Shown one piece after another: positions 41,210 through 50,519 of a stretch of DNA of 64,000 nucleotides. The DNA is from Nostoc sp. PA-18-2419. Lineage in GTDB: Bacteria; Cyanobacteriota; Cyanobacteriia; Cyanobacteriales; Nostocaceae. Under the pieces are notes generated by a model, which was given only the letters and a program-made list of their open reading frames with translations, searched no databases and was not told the origin of the DNA. Every line of letters starts with the position of its first letter. Position 1 is the stretch's first letter. The translations under genes were made by a program, and so were the position numbers. The stretch spans positions 136,266 through 200,265 of the forward strand of contig NZ_SZNH01000006.1 of NCBI RefSeq assembly GCF_005869855.1, written 5' to 3'.

Positions 41210-42385
41210 ATGCAGACACGTAAGCTACTTGACTGGTGGCAGACATTTACACCAATAGCGCGAATCGGGGCGATCGCGTTATTCGTTCCGCTGCTAGTTC
41301 TCAATGGTTGGGCAATTTCGGTGTTTTTTAATTATTTCCATTCTCTGATAGTCATTTTAGTCGGAGCCTCGGTGCTAGCATTTCTACTCAACTACCCCGT
41401 AAGTTGGATGGAGCATCAAGGTGCTAAACGAGAGCAAGTTGCTATTTTAGTATTTCTCTTGGCTTTATCGATTTTATTGGCATTGGGTGTGACACTTTTT
41501 CCTCTAGCCCTCACCCAAGCTCAGCAACTAGTGGCTCGCTTACCAGAGTTAATTGACTCTGGACGCTCTCAGCTAATGATTCTAAACGAAAAAGCTGATA
41601 CTTTCGGCTTACCCATAAATCTCGATGCTTTGGTAGTGCAAATCAATGATCGCGTCAAGGGACAATTGCAAGCGATCGCCGGACAAGTCTTAAATCTAGC
41701 TGTAGTCACATTTACTAGTCTGCTAGATTTTCTCTTGACGATGGTTTTGACTTTTTATCTTTTACAGCATGGAGGTGAACTGTGGCAAAGTTTAGTGGAA
41801 TGGCTACCTACTAAATTTCGAGACCCTTTCTCTAAAACCGTGCGCTTGAGCTTCCAAAATTTCTTCATCACCCAGTTGATTTTATCTACCTGCATGGCCT
41901 CAGCCTTGATTCCGAGTTTTTTGTGGCTGAAAGTACCATTTGGTTTGCTATTTGGCCTGACTATTGGCATCATGGCTCTCGTGCCTTTTGGTGGTTCTGT
42001 AGGCATCATCCTAACTACACTATTGGTGGCGCTGCAAGATTTCTCAATGGGTGTGAAAGTTTTGATCGCAGCAGTAATCGTACAACAAATTCTCGAAAAT
42101 TTAATTGCTCCCCGAATTTTAGGTAGCTTTACTGGTTTAAACCCAGTTTGGGTATTAATTTCAGTCTTGACAGGAGCAAGAATTGGCGGACTTTTGGGTG
42201 TAATTGTGGCAGTACCCACAGCTGTTGTGATTAAGACTGCTTTGGGTGCGCTGCGTCCCGGAGGGCTGAGTGGTGAAACTGAAGAGGGTGCTAATGGGGA
42301 GATAACTGCACCGATTACTGCAAACGACCCCCCGAAAGCCGATGCCAAAAACACTCTCAGCATTTCGGAAGCGACATCACCTTAG
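41210..42385 (+). CDS. AI-2E family transporter (PerM/YdiK-like)
   Basis: Eight-TM architecture; GLTIGIMALVPFGGSVGIILTTLL; QQILENLIAPRILGSFTGLNPVWVLIS. Confidence 0.9.
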   Translation: MQTRKLLDWWQTFTPIARIGAIALFVPLLVLNGWAISVFFNYFHSLIVILVGASVLAFLLNYPVSWMEHQGAKREQVAILVFLLALSILLALGVTLFPLALTQAQQLVARLPELIDSGRSQLMILNEKADTFGLPINLDALVVQINDRVKGQLQAIAGQVLNLAVVTFTSLLDFLLTMVLTFYLLQHGGELWQSLVEWLPTKFRDPFSKTVRLSFQNFFITQLILSTCMASALIPSFLWLKVPFGLLFGLTIGIMALVPFGGSVGIILTTLLVALQDFSMGVKVLIAAVIVQQILENLIAPRILGSFTGLNPVWVLISVLTGARIGGLLGVIVAVPTAVVIKTALGALRPGGLSGETEEGANGEITAPITANDPPKADAKNTLSISEATSP

Positions 42386-42440
42386 TAGTGCTGCGCGTAA
42401 TTCGTAATACTCGCCTGTGCATGATAAGCAAGCTACGTAA
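42386..42440. repeat. dispersed repeat D (short partial member of the A/B family)
   Basis: TAGTAGTGCTGCGCGTAATTCGTAATACTCGCCTGTGCATGATAAGCAAGCTACGTAAT. Confidence 0.65.
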
Positions 42441-42448
42441 TTTGTACG

Positions 42449-42578
42449 TATAGCAGGAGGCAGGAGGCAGTTCCCGTAGCGTGTCGAAGACAAGGCAGCT
42501 ATGCTGGAGGTAAAACTATTACTATTCCTCGCTTTCACCCTTGTCATTATGTCTTAAAGAATGTGACTACGGCTATAA
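42449..42578 (+). repeat. dispersed repeat E, copy 2 (carries an extra internal segment)
   Basis: TATAGCAGGAGGCAG[...GTTCCCGTAGCGTGTCGAAGACAAGGCAG]CTATGCTGGAGGTAAAACTATTACTATTC...TTATGTCTTAAAGAATGTGACTACGGCTATAA. Confidence 0.75.
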
Positions 42579-42693
42579 TTACTATACTGCAAGCGTTTCA
42601 TGATTTGGAATGAGTAATTTCTTTACGCGCCCGCTGCATTAGTCCAGCAAGGCAAAAGTAAAAAGCAAAGTTTAATTTTCAATTTTGCCTTGG

Positions 42694-44025
42694 TTACTGT
42701 GGCTCAACAATTGAACCCATAAATAAAATACTTCCTGTTTGATTATCCCTAATAGCACAAAAGAATGGACGGTCAACAATCATTCGGAATGGTTTTGGTT
42801 CCTGTCTGAAAGCTGTTGCTACTATTCCCACTGAGGTAGCCGCAGCCGCTTCAGTGCCCTCTTCATTCACTTCGACAAAAGTTTTATGCTTAACTTGGCT
42901 AATGGCAAAGTTTTTACCCATACCAGAAAAATTAGCTTTGTTGCTGAAAGCCTCCTCCATACCTAAAGCTTTCAAAGCACTGTTAAGTGTAACATCATAT
43001 TCGGTTTTGAAGCGGGGTAAGCGAATAAATCCTTTTTGTTTGTTGAACTGAGTCATCCATTTTTCCCAGTTCTCAAGATTTAAGTTTTGAGAGAAGGCTT
43101 TGAGGTTAGAATTTTGTTTGGGTAGGAAGATATAAAAACTGATTTTCCCATCTTTGCCATAAGGTAAACTCACTGCTTGAAATTGTTCGTTTTCATAGTA
43201 TTTGTATTCACCGTCTTGTGACATCATTGGGTATTGTTTTTGCCTGCCAGATGCGATGTTAAAAGGGTATTCGGCAGTTTTATTTTTGTCAAAAGCGTTA
43301 CTCCAATTACCTTTAAAATATATGGCATTTATCAGAAACAACACTTGATTTGGGTCGATTTGTCCGACTATTTTATTGATTTTTCCATCTGTATTATCTT
43401 TGACCCAATTATTAATCGTGTTGACTGCTGTGGCATCTTGAAAGTTTAAATTGCTTACCTTGGCTTGATAGAAATCTTCTGCTCTTTTGAGAAACTCGGA
43501 CTGAAATTTTATATCTTGATTTGCCCAAAGGGAGTTAGCAATCTTGAGTTGGACTTTCGGATCTTGATTGTCTAAAAGCTGCTTTAATATTGTTGCGTAA
43601 GCAGAGTTGATCTCTGACAAATTCATACCCTGTAATTCCAGAGTTTTTGCCATTGCTTGTTGAGTCGAACCGCTAGCGCCATTGTAGGTCATTGCTAAGG
43701 CGATCGCTACACTCGAAGGTGAGAGAAAAATATTTTTTTCTCCACCATCACTTTTATTAACTTCTGAAAAAAGCTTGAAGCTAAACTTATTGTTAGACTC
43801 AAGGATTTTAGTATCAGTATTGACTGTTTTTTTTTCCAATGGAGTTTCTGACTGAGGTAAACTAGATTGAGCAAGGGCACTTTTATTACTATCGATTTGA
43901 GAACACCCTAAAACACCGAAGATAACAACACTTGCAGCCGCTAGAACATAACGTCTACCGAGACTAACTCCGTAACGCCTTTGCAGAAAATTTTCTTTTA
44001 CACCACTAAATTTTTGCCGATTCAT
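42694..44025 (-). CDS. serpin family serine protease inhibitor (lipoprotein-like signal)
   Basis: NKFSFKLFSEVN...; hinge VNEEGTEAAAATSVGIVATAF; C-term RPFFCAIRDNQTGSILFMGSIVEP; VFGVLGCSQ lipobox-like. Confidence 0.95.
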   Translation of the reverse strand: MNRQKFSGVKENFLQRRYGVSLGRRYVLAAASVVIFGVLGCSQIDSNKSALAQSSLPQSETPLEKKTVNTDTKILESNNKFSFKLFSEVNKSDGGEKNIFLSPSSVAIALAMTYNGASGSTQQAMAKTLELQGMNLSEINSAYATILKQLLDNQDPKVQLKIANSLWANQDIKFQSEFLKRAEDFYQAKVSNLNFQDATAVNTINNWVKDNTDGKINKIVGQIDPNQVLFLINAIYFKGNWSNAFDKNKTAEYPFNIASGRQKQYPMMSQDGEYKYYENEQFQAVSLPYGKDGKISFYIFLPKQNSNLKAFSQNLNLENWEKWMTQFNKQKGFIRLPRFKTEYDVTLNSALKALGMEEAFSNKANFSGMGKNFAISQVKHKTFVEVNEEGTEAAAATSVGIVATAFRQEPKPFRMIVDRPFFCAIRDNQTGSILFMGSIVEPQ

Positions 44026-44216
44026 TCTGCTACCTCACTTGCCAAAGATTGTTAATCTGTGTCTCAGGATTGACGTAAAACCGTGTCAATGATTAACTAT
44101 TGCACCTGCTCTAATAGAAAAATGGCACTGTTACAGTTTTTGTAACAGCAAGTGAGTGGGCGTTAACTGATGAATGTTAAATATTAACCGTCAACAGTCA
44201 TCAGTCAACATTTATT

Positions 44217-45812
44217 TTAATTAATAGGCACACTCCACCAAGCTAAAGCATAGGATTGAGTTGCTTCATTTAACTTTTGACGAAACTGAACGCGGATTTT
44301 GTAATTTCCAGTAGCAGCAACGGGACAAAAAATATGTTGTACACTATCGATTTGGCTAATTGAAGAACAAACAGCGCTGATATTTGAGTTTTGAGCTTCA
44401 GCTTTTATTAAGTAAAGGTTGAGGTTATTTAAACCGCGATCGCGAAAATTTTCACCCACATCATACTGCTGATTTTTATTGCGATCGTTAAGTTCTACCA
44501 ATCGATCCCAACTCAGGGTAATAGCCACAAAACTACCCTGCTTTAACGGTTTTGCTAACGTATAATCAACAGAGCTTCCAACAATGATTGTGCGATAATC
44601 CCAACCAATAGGCGGCACAGCAGCTGATGGCTGCCATTGACCAGCATTAAATTGCTGATAAGCTCGAAATACATTTAAATGACCCGCTCCCATTTGGGCA
44701 TCCAAAGGAATTTTTGGATCTTGATAAGCATCAGAAGCTAGCCAGTCTTGATTTTGTTTATCAATAAGCGTCCGAGTCATTCCCAAGCGCAAACCATCAC
44801 CACTATCTTGGATTTTGTCTGCTGAATTGAGCAATACAGCTTTCATTACTTGATGATGGCGAGAATCTGTACTCCAATGCGGTTGTTTTGTGCGTATTTG
44901 TCGATCGCCGAGTTCCTGCAACAAAGCAACACTCGCGGTAACTTGAGGTGCTGCAAAACTTGTGCCGGTGACTTTATTCGATTTGCCATCAGGATTAAGT
45001 AAAGTAATGTTATTACCAGGAGCAACTATACTGATAGCGCGACGCCCATCAAGATCGAATTCCCTGCCGGCTAGTCGCCCACTCACTCCTTGATTAGCAC
45101 CAGCCAGATTAGCAACATCTACTTTGTTAAAAATTCCCCCCCTGCGGGATGAGAAAGCGACGTTCATGCCGTTAAAGTTGTCTGTAGGAATAGGAATACC
45201 ACCTTTTCCCTGGTTGCCAGCGATCGCATACAGAACATCATGAACGCGACTAGACCAGTCAACACATAAAGTTAATAAAGCATTGCCGTCTAAAGTAGCT
45301 TCTGGTCGAGGATCGCGGCTTAAAGGTTCACCAAAGCTAAAGTTAATTGCACGGACATCGCCACCATTTTGCAGAGCGATGTGCTGGGCTGATAAGCACT
45401 CTTCCGCCTGACCCATGTTTCTAGTTGAACCAACAGCAGACGAGTAAAGTCGCGCCCCCGGAGCAACTCCCGGTATGCCCTTGTCATGACTCACCATCAC
45501 ACCAGCAACATTGTAAGCATGGGGGTCAACACCGCTATTTGACTTAGCTGGACCATTGCGTAAGAAGACTGCTGCTAAAGATATGGCACGGTTTTTAGAC
45601 ACTGCTTTATCCCAGCCAAACATTCCTGGGCGGCCAATTTCTACCTGACCAATAGCAATCTTGCGACCGATTAAATTATAAGGAGTTTGGTGTAGTTTCA
45701 GAGCGTCAATACCGTTAGTTCCCAAGGGAGATTCTAAAACAGAAGCAATTACTGGCGCACTCAAACACGAAGCACTCAATCCCCAAATTATCCAGGTTAG
45801 TTTTTTAGTCAT
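44217..45812 (-). CDS. S8-family (subtilisin-like) serine peptidase, secreted
   Basis: GTSFAAPQV serine motif, HAYNVAGV histidine motif, AIAGNQG oxyanion region. Confidence 0.88.
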   Translation of the reverse strand: MTKKLTWIIWGLSASCLSAPVIASVLESPLGTNGIDALKLHQTPYNLIGRKIAIGQVEIGRPGMFGWDKAVSKNRAISLAAVFLRNGPAKSNSGVDPHAYNVAGVMVSHDKGIPGVAPGARLYSSAVGSTRNMGQAEECLSAQHIALQNGGDVRAINFSFGEPLSRDPRPEATLDGNALLTLCVDWSSRVHDVLYAIAGNQGKGGIPIPTDNFNGMNVAFSSRRGGIFNKVDVANLAGANQGVSGRLAGREFDLDGRRAISIVAPGNNITLLNPDGKSNKVTGTSFAAPQVTASVALLQELGDRQIRTKQPHWSTDSRHHQVMKAVLLNSADKIQDSGDGLRLGMTRTLIDKQNQDWLASDAYQDPKIPLDAQMGAGHLNVFRAYQQFNAGQWQPSAAVPPIGWDYRTIIVGSSVDYTLAKPLKQGSFVAITLSWDRLVELNDRNKNQQYDVGENFRDRGLNNLNLYLIKAEAQNSNISAVCSSISQIDSVQHIFCPVAATGNYKIRVQFRQKLNEATQSYALAWWSVPIN

Positions 45813-45850
45813 TTGTTATTTGTCATTTGTCATTTGTCATTTGTCATTGG
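45808..45850. repeat. STRR-type heptamer array overlapping the S8 peptidase start codon
   Basis: AGTCATTTGTTATTTGTCATTTGTCATTTGTCATTTGTCATT. Confidence 0.8.
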
Positions 45851-46035
45851 ACATCGCAGTGCTGTTAGCGGTAGCGTGACGTTTAGTCCGTTAGGAGTCA
45901 TTATTCTCTCTGTCCCCGTGCGTCTCCACCTCCCCACTTCCCAACACCTAAAAAAGCTGGGATCAAAGTTATAATATCTGGCTCAATATTTAGTTACAAT
46001 GTTTACAGACGAGGACGCTTGAAAACCCACTAGCC

Positions 46036-46743
46036 ATGACCCAAAACCTATCTCAAAAGCCCATTGTAATTGCTCCATCTATCCTATCAGCCGATTTTAG
46101 TCGTCTGGGTGACGAAATTCGCGCCATAGATGAGGCTGGAGCAGATTGGATTCATGTTGATGTAATGGATGGTCGTTTTGTACCTAATATTACGATAGGT
46201 CCTCTGATTGTGGAGGCGATTCGTCCGATTACAACCAAGCCTCTGGATGTCCATTTAATGATTGTGGAGCCAGAAAAGTATGTAGAGGATTTTGCTAAGG
46301 CGGGTGCAGATCATATCACCGTACATTGCGAACATAATGCTTCTCCACACTTGCACCGCACCTTAGGGCAAATTAAAGAGCTTGGTAAAACAGCTGGAGT
46401 TGTACTTAATCCTGGTAGCCCTCTAGAACTAATTGAATATGTTTTAGATTTGTGCGATTTAGTACTAATTATGAGTGTTAACCCTGGTTTTGGTGGTCAA
46501 AGCTTTATCCCTGGTGTCTTACCCAAAATCCGCAAGCTACGTCAAATGTGCGATGAACGCGGTCTTGACCCTTGGATTGAAGTGGATGGAGGTCTCAAGG
46601 CAAATAATACCTGGCAAGTTTTGGAAGCAGGAGCCAATGCGGTGGTTGCTGGTTCAGCTGTGTTTAATGCCAATGATTATGCAGAGGCTATTACAGCAAT
46701 TCGTAACAGCAAACGTCCTATTCCGGAATTAGCCAAAGTTTAA
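46036..46743 (+). CDS. rpe: ribulose-phosphate 3-epimerase
   Basis: [62 protein letters not shown]. Confidence 0.97.
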   Translation: MTQNLSQKPIVIAPSILSADFSRLGDEIRAIDEAGADWIHVDVMDGRFVPNITIGPLIVEAIRPITTKPLDVHLMIVEPEKYVEDFAKAGADHITVHCEHNASPHLHRTLGQIKELGKTAGVVLNPGSPLELIEYVLDLCDLVLIMSVNPGFGGQSFIPGVLPKIRKLRQMCDERGLDPWIEVDGGLKANNTWQVLEAGANAVVAGSAVFNANDYAEAITAIRNSKRPIPELAKV

Positions 46744-46772
46744 TTCATTTTTGCATTGACAATACCCATAAA

Positions 46773-46815
46773 AATAGGTTGGGCAATCAATTTGCTCAAC
46801 CTATTTTATTTTTTA
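46773..46815 (+). terminator. Rho-independent terminator of rpe
   Basis: AATAGGTTGGGCA-loop-TGCTCAACCTATT followed by TTATTTTTT. Confidence 0.85.
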
Positions 46816-47011
46816 TAGAAAACTGGAAGTTATTCATTTTTTTAACTTCCAGTAATTACTATATAAATTGAAAGTTTATAAACTAGAGATAATCCAGGCT
46901 GGGAGGACTTAGGATTACAATAGTCGAAAGAGAAGCGTATAAGCTACTAGTTATACTAGCCACAACAAGAATTTTACCGTAACTTTTCTATTTCCATTCT
47001 TGGTGTTGATG

Positions 47012-47242
47012 CTAAGCGTTTGCTTTATTAACTAAAGCAACATCAACCACAATATAGAAAGCTTTATCAGCACTATTTCCACCGCCTGCAGTTCGATGAA
47101 AGTTGTATAAAGTTTGGTTTGGGGGAAGCCACCTCTCCAAATTCTCTTTGCTTTGACTTTCTCGGAAAAAGAACCACCAGTAGCAACGGTTGGTTGCATC
47201 GTTGGTCTTGGCTGAGGAATTATCTATTACATGAAATGCTGA
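47012..47242 (-). pseudogene. orphan C-terminal ORF remnant, family unknown
   Basis: Open frame without ATG: SAFHVIDNSSAKTNDATNRCYWWFFFRESQSKENLERWLPPNQTLYNFHRTAGGGNSADKAFYIVVDVALVNKANA*. Confidence 0.35.
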
Positions 47243-47441
47243 TTACTTTAATAATCAGTTTGATATATTTCATGTTAATAAATAATTATTGATTTTATTT
47301 TTTAAATTAACTTGCTTGCCAATACCTCTATTTCGGCTGAAGTTGTTATTTTGATTTTATCAATATTATCAGTATATATTTGCCATTTTGGCAGATTTAT
47401 GAAAAATCTGCCATGCATTAAAGAATAGCATGGCAGTATTT

Positions 47442-47870
47442 TATAGCAATCCTTGCAGGAGAAAGTGAAAAATATCAGTGGTGGCTGTTGACTGTTAATA
47501 GGAGCTAGTACAGCAGAGCGGAAATGAACCAACCATTTTAAATGTCTGAAACCCATGCAAACAGCTAATTACGAATTCCTATCTTCGCAGCTCCCGCCGT
47601 GTCCTCTCCCAAGGGGAGATGCTTTAGCGCAACGAGCGTCATTACGTAGCTTGCTTCTTACCGGAGGCGAGTATTACGAATTACGTTAGCGAAGCGTTAG
47701 CGATAGCGACGGAGGAGCGTCGGAACGAGCGTCATTACGAATTACGCCTTACGGTACTAGTGGGTTGCGTATTTTCCAAGAGTTCTTTGCTTTTACCGTT
47801 CCTGTATGGTAAAAACTGGCTTTCACCAGCCAACAGCAGTAATATTTCACAAAAATTTAGGACTGCTATA
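47442..47870. mobile_element. outer MITE-like element carrying a nested B element
   Basis: TATAGCAATCC ... GGACTGCTATA imperfect inverted termini. Confidence 0.45.
47505..47760. mobile_element. MITE-like repeat B (full length, 256 bp; inverted relative to A)
   Basis: CTAGTACAGCAGAGCGGAAATGAACCAACCATTTTAAATGTCTGAAACCC...CATTACGAATTACGCCTTACGGTACTAG. Confidence 0.8.
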
Positions 47871-47999
47871 GAGGCTCAATCAACTCTCAGGTAAAATCCC
47901 TTGATGCAAAATATTTTTTAATTGAATGTACAGTTTATCAAACAAATACCAAGGTATTTTTACTTTTATTTATGATTCAATTGATTGGTATTCGTTAAT

Positions 48000-48386
48000 T
48001 TATTGCGCCAATCTCCGATCTAAATTTCCATTACAGATTTCTGTTTTTTGCTTTCCAACTACTTCTAGATAAGCTCTCTCTTTAATTTTAGTTAAGCAAC
48101 TTGATGATACATTCTTTTCAGATATGGAATCATTGGGCTGTTTGAGCAGTTTTAGGTTTTCACTTTGCTGTTGGTTTATCCTGCTCGCTTGAGAATTTTC
48201 TTTGAGCAACCGATTATAAGTACGATATGGAATGTAATGAAGTGGATTATAACCAGCAAATCGCAGCATTAAAACACATGCCCAGGAATACTTTCCGGCA
48301 AGAATTGCTTCAACTACTTTATCAAATTGTTGAGGCTTCATTGCCTTATCTAAGTTACTACTAATACTAGCAATGTCTTGATTCAT
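48000..48386 (-). CDS. hetP: HetP-family heterocyst differentiation protein
   Basis: [46 protein letters not shown] matches the HetP family signature. Confidence 0.85.
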   Translation of the reverse strand: MNQDIASISSNLDKAMKPQQFDKVVEAILAGKYSWACVLMLRFAGYNPLHYIPYRTYNRLLKENSQASRINQQQSENLKLLKQPNDSISEKNVSSSCLTKIKERAYLEVVGKQKTEICNGNLDRRLAQ

Positions 48387-48927
48387 AGTCTTTAGGTCTC
48401 TTGGGTGAAGTAAAGTAGTTTGGTTTATGCGATTGTTGGTATTTTAATTGAGGCTAACAAACTGCATTGGCCTTTTTACAGCTGTTTAATCACTTTGGGG
48501 AAATAATTATAAGAGGACAACCTTAGATATTGACGATGAATAACAATCCATTAACACGTGCAAAGATAAATTTCCCAAATTATGATTGGCTCTCACAGCT
48601 TTGAAGTCTCAATGTAGCTATTAGTAGATACAGTTTTGTCCTCTTAACCTTTTTAAACTCCTAATTCAATAAATTTATCTGAATTTTTGCTTGTATCAAC
48701 TATTACTATTAAAACCAAATCATTTCCGGCAAATTTACAAACTTTTTTTGGCTATTACAAAAAAATATTCATCACTCAGCATTTACAATGCAATTTGAAT
48801 TTATACTATTTTTTGCTGCTAATCTCATTTGACAATATAGCAGATTTTTCAACTAATTTATCGAGTAAATTTAAATATTCACTTATAGATTGTGCAACTT
48901 TTAGTATTGTCCGTTTTGGGTAAGCAA

Positions 48928-48946
48928 TGAGGGGTCTTACCCCTCA
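48928..48946. promoter_or_regulatory. candidate HetR-binding palindrome
   Basis: TGAGGGGTCTTACCCCTCA, ~540 bp upstream of the HetP-family start codon. Confidence 0.75.
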
Positions 48947-50519
48947 GACAATATCAATTTTAAACTCTTATTATTGTCTTATTGCTAGACAATAATAGCA
49001 TTAAGTACAAGTTAAAATAATTTATATATTTAGGAGGATATAGAGGATTACTATAAATCAATAGATGGATTGATTAAAAATATTTTTTCTTCAAAGAGTA
49101 GGATAGTTTATTGTCTATTTAACTTTGTCAACGAATTTTTTAGTAGATAAATTAAGTAAATATATTAAAAATACTAATATTAAATAAAAAAGTTTTAATA
49201 ATTAATATTATCTATAAATATTGAAATTATTTAATAGTTATATTAAGGTAAACTGTATTATTTTGATTAAAGTAATAATTTTATGATTAAATCATCTAAT
49301 ATTATCTATAAAATTGTATATTCATAAAAAAAATAAATTAAGACAATATAGTAATTATATTTAATTGATAAAATTAATTGTATAGACAGGCAACTAGCAA
49401 TAGATTTAGAATTATATATAAAATAATAGTAATTAATACTTTTTACAAAAAATATTAATTACTATCATTACCTGATGAGTACTTTATTTAAAGAGGATAG
49501 CTCGGTTTAACATTATCTCATTGCTTTAAGAAAAAAATAAGACACAATTTTTAAATCTTAGATTGTGCCAGCTTTGAGAGTTTATTTTTTAACGAAGAGG
49601 CTGAAATCAAAGTTTTTGGTAAAAGCTTAGTATCACAAGAGTTATAGAGTATAATTTCAAAAAAGTGATGATAGAAAGTTAAGTTTTAATGAAATTGGCG
49701 TTCCTAAATCAGAATTGTTAGTTTCTCAATGAGTGGGCGATCGCATTTTTCTGATTGCCAAACAAAAGGATAATAAATTTCTTGCCAATTACTTATATAT
49801 GAATTATGATATAAATCCAACTTATTTCAACTCACTGCAACTGTTAGCACTTCATAATTGAGTGATGTCTGGGTTGGACTGCGCCAAGATAGCTTAAATT
49901 GTGGCATCAGCTTATTGGTACCTTTGTCCTGACTATAACCCTGGGAATTTTGGTAATATTTATGGTTAAAGCTAGTAATATTTGCATTTTTGAAACATAT
50001 AGTCTTCAATTCTCAATCCTTCAACTCTTACCATTACTGAAATTTTTCTGCGCTTCCGGAACACTAGGAAAATAAAATCACAAATGTCAACTGTGACTTT
50101 TGCCGTTATAGGCAAAAACAAAGGAGTGAGAAGTTGTCAAATAACGTATTTGATTCGTAGTCAGTGGTGCGCCATTATTACCCCTGCTTGTGATAAAAAA
50201 GGATTAAGGAAAACTTTTGTTATTAGAAAAGGAATAATATTATGTTCCTTCAAGTAACCGTCATTGCAACTCTAGGGAAGCAATCCCAAAAACCTTGTGA
50301 TTGCGTCTTTTTACTCCCAATGATATATTAAGGTTGATTTGCCGGACACAATATAACGCTCTTCCATTACTCTTGTAGAGAAGCAATCGTAAAGATTCTA
50401 GATTATGTTTTTCAATCTTGACCTACTTATAAGGGAATAAGTAAGTAATTTTTATTCTGCATCTTCCCTCTCTACCTGAAGTCCAGAACTGGTGTATTTT
50501 TGAAACATCATCTAAAAAA

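Noticed and set aside
41755-42363. 202-aa minus ORF
   Set aside because: Antisense to the AI-2E transporter; proline/serine-rich shadow translation
45808-45850. Possible CRISPR array from regular GTCATTT repeats
   Set aside because: 7-nt repeat units without spacers; this is an STRR-type tandem repeat. No CRISPR-like repeat-spacer structure or cas gene was seen
47302-47556. 84-aa minus ORF
   Set aside because: Starts inside MITE-like element B and crosses the alternative hairpins; likely spurious
49827-50009. 60-aa minus ORF in the gene desert
   Set aside because: Low-complexity, no RBS or recognisable motif; could not be supported
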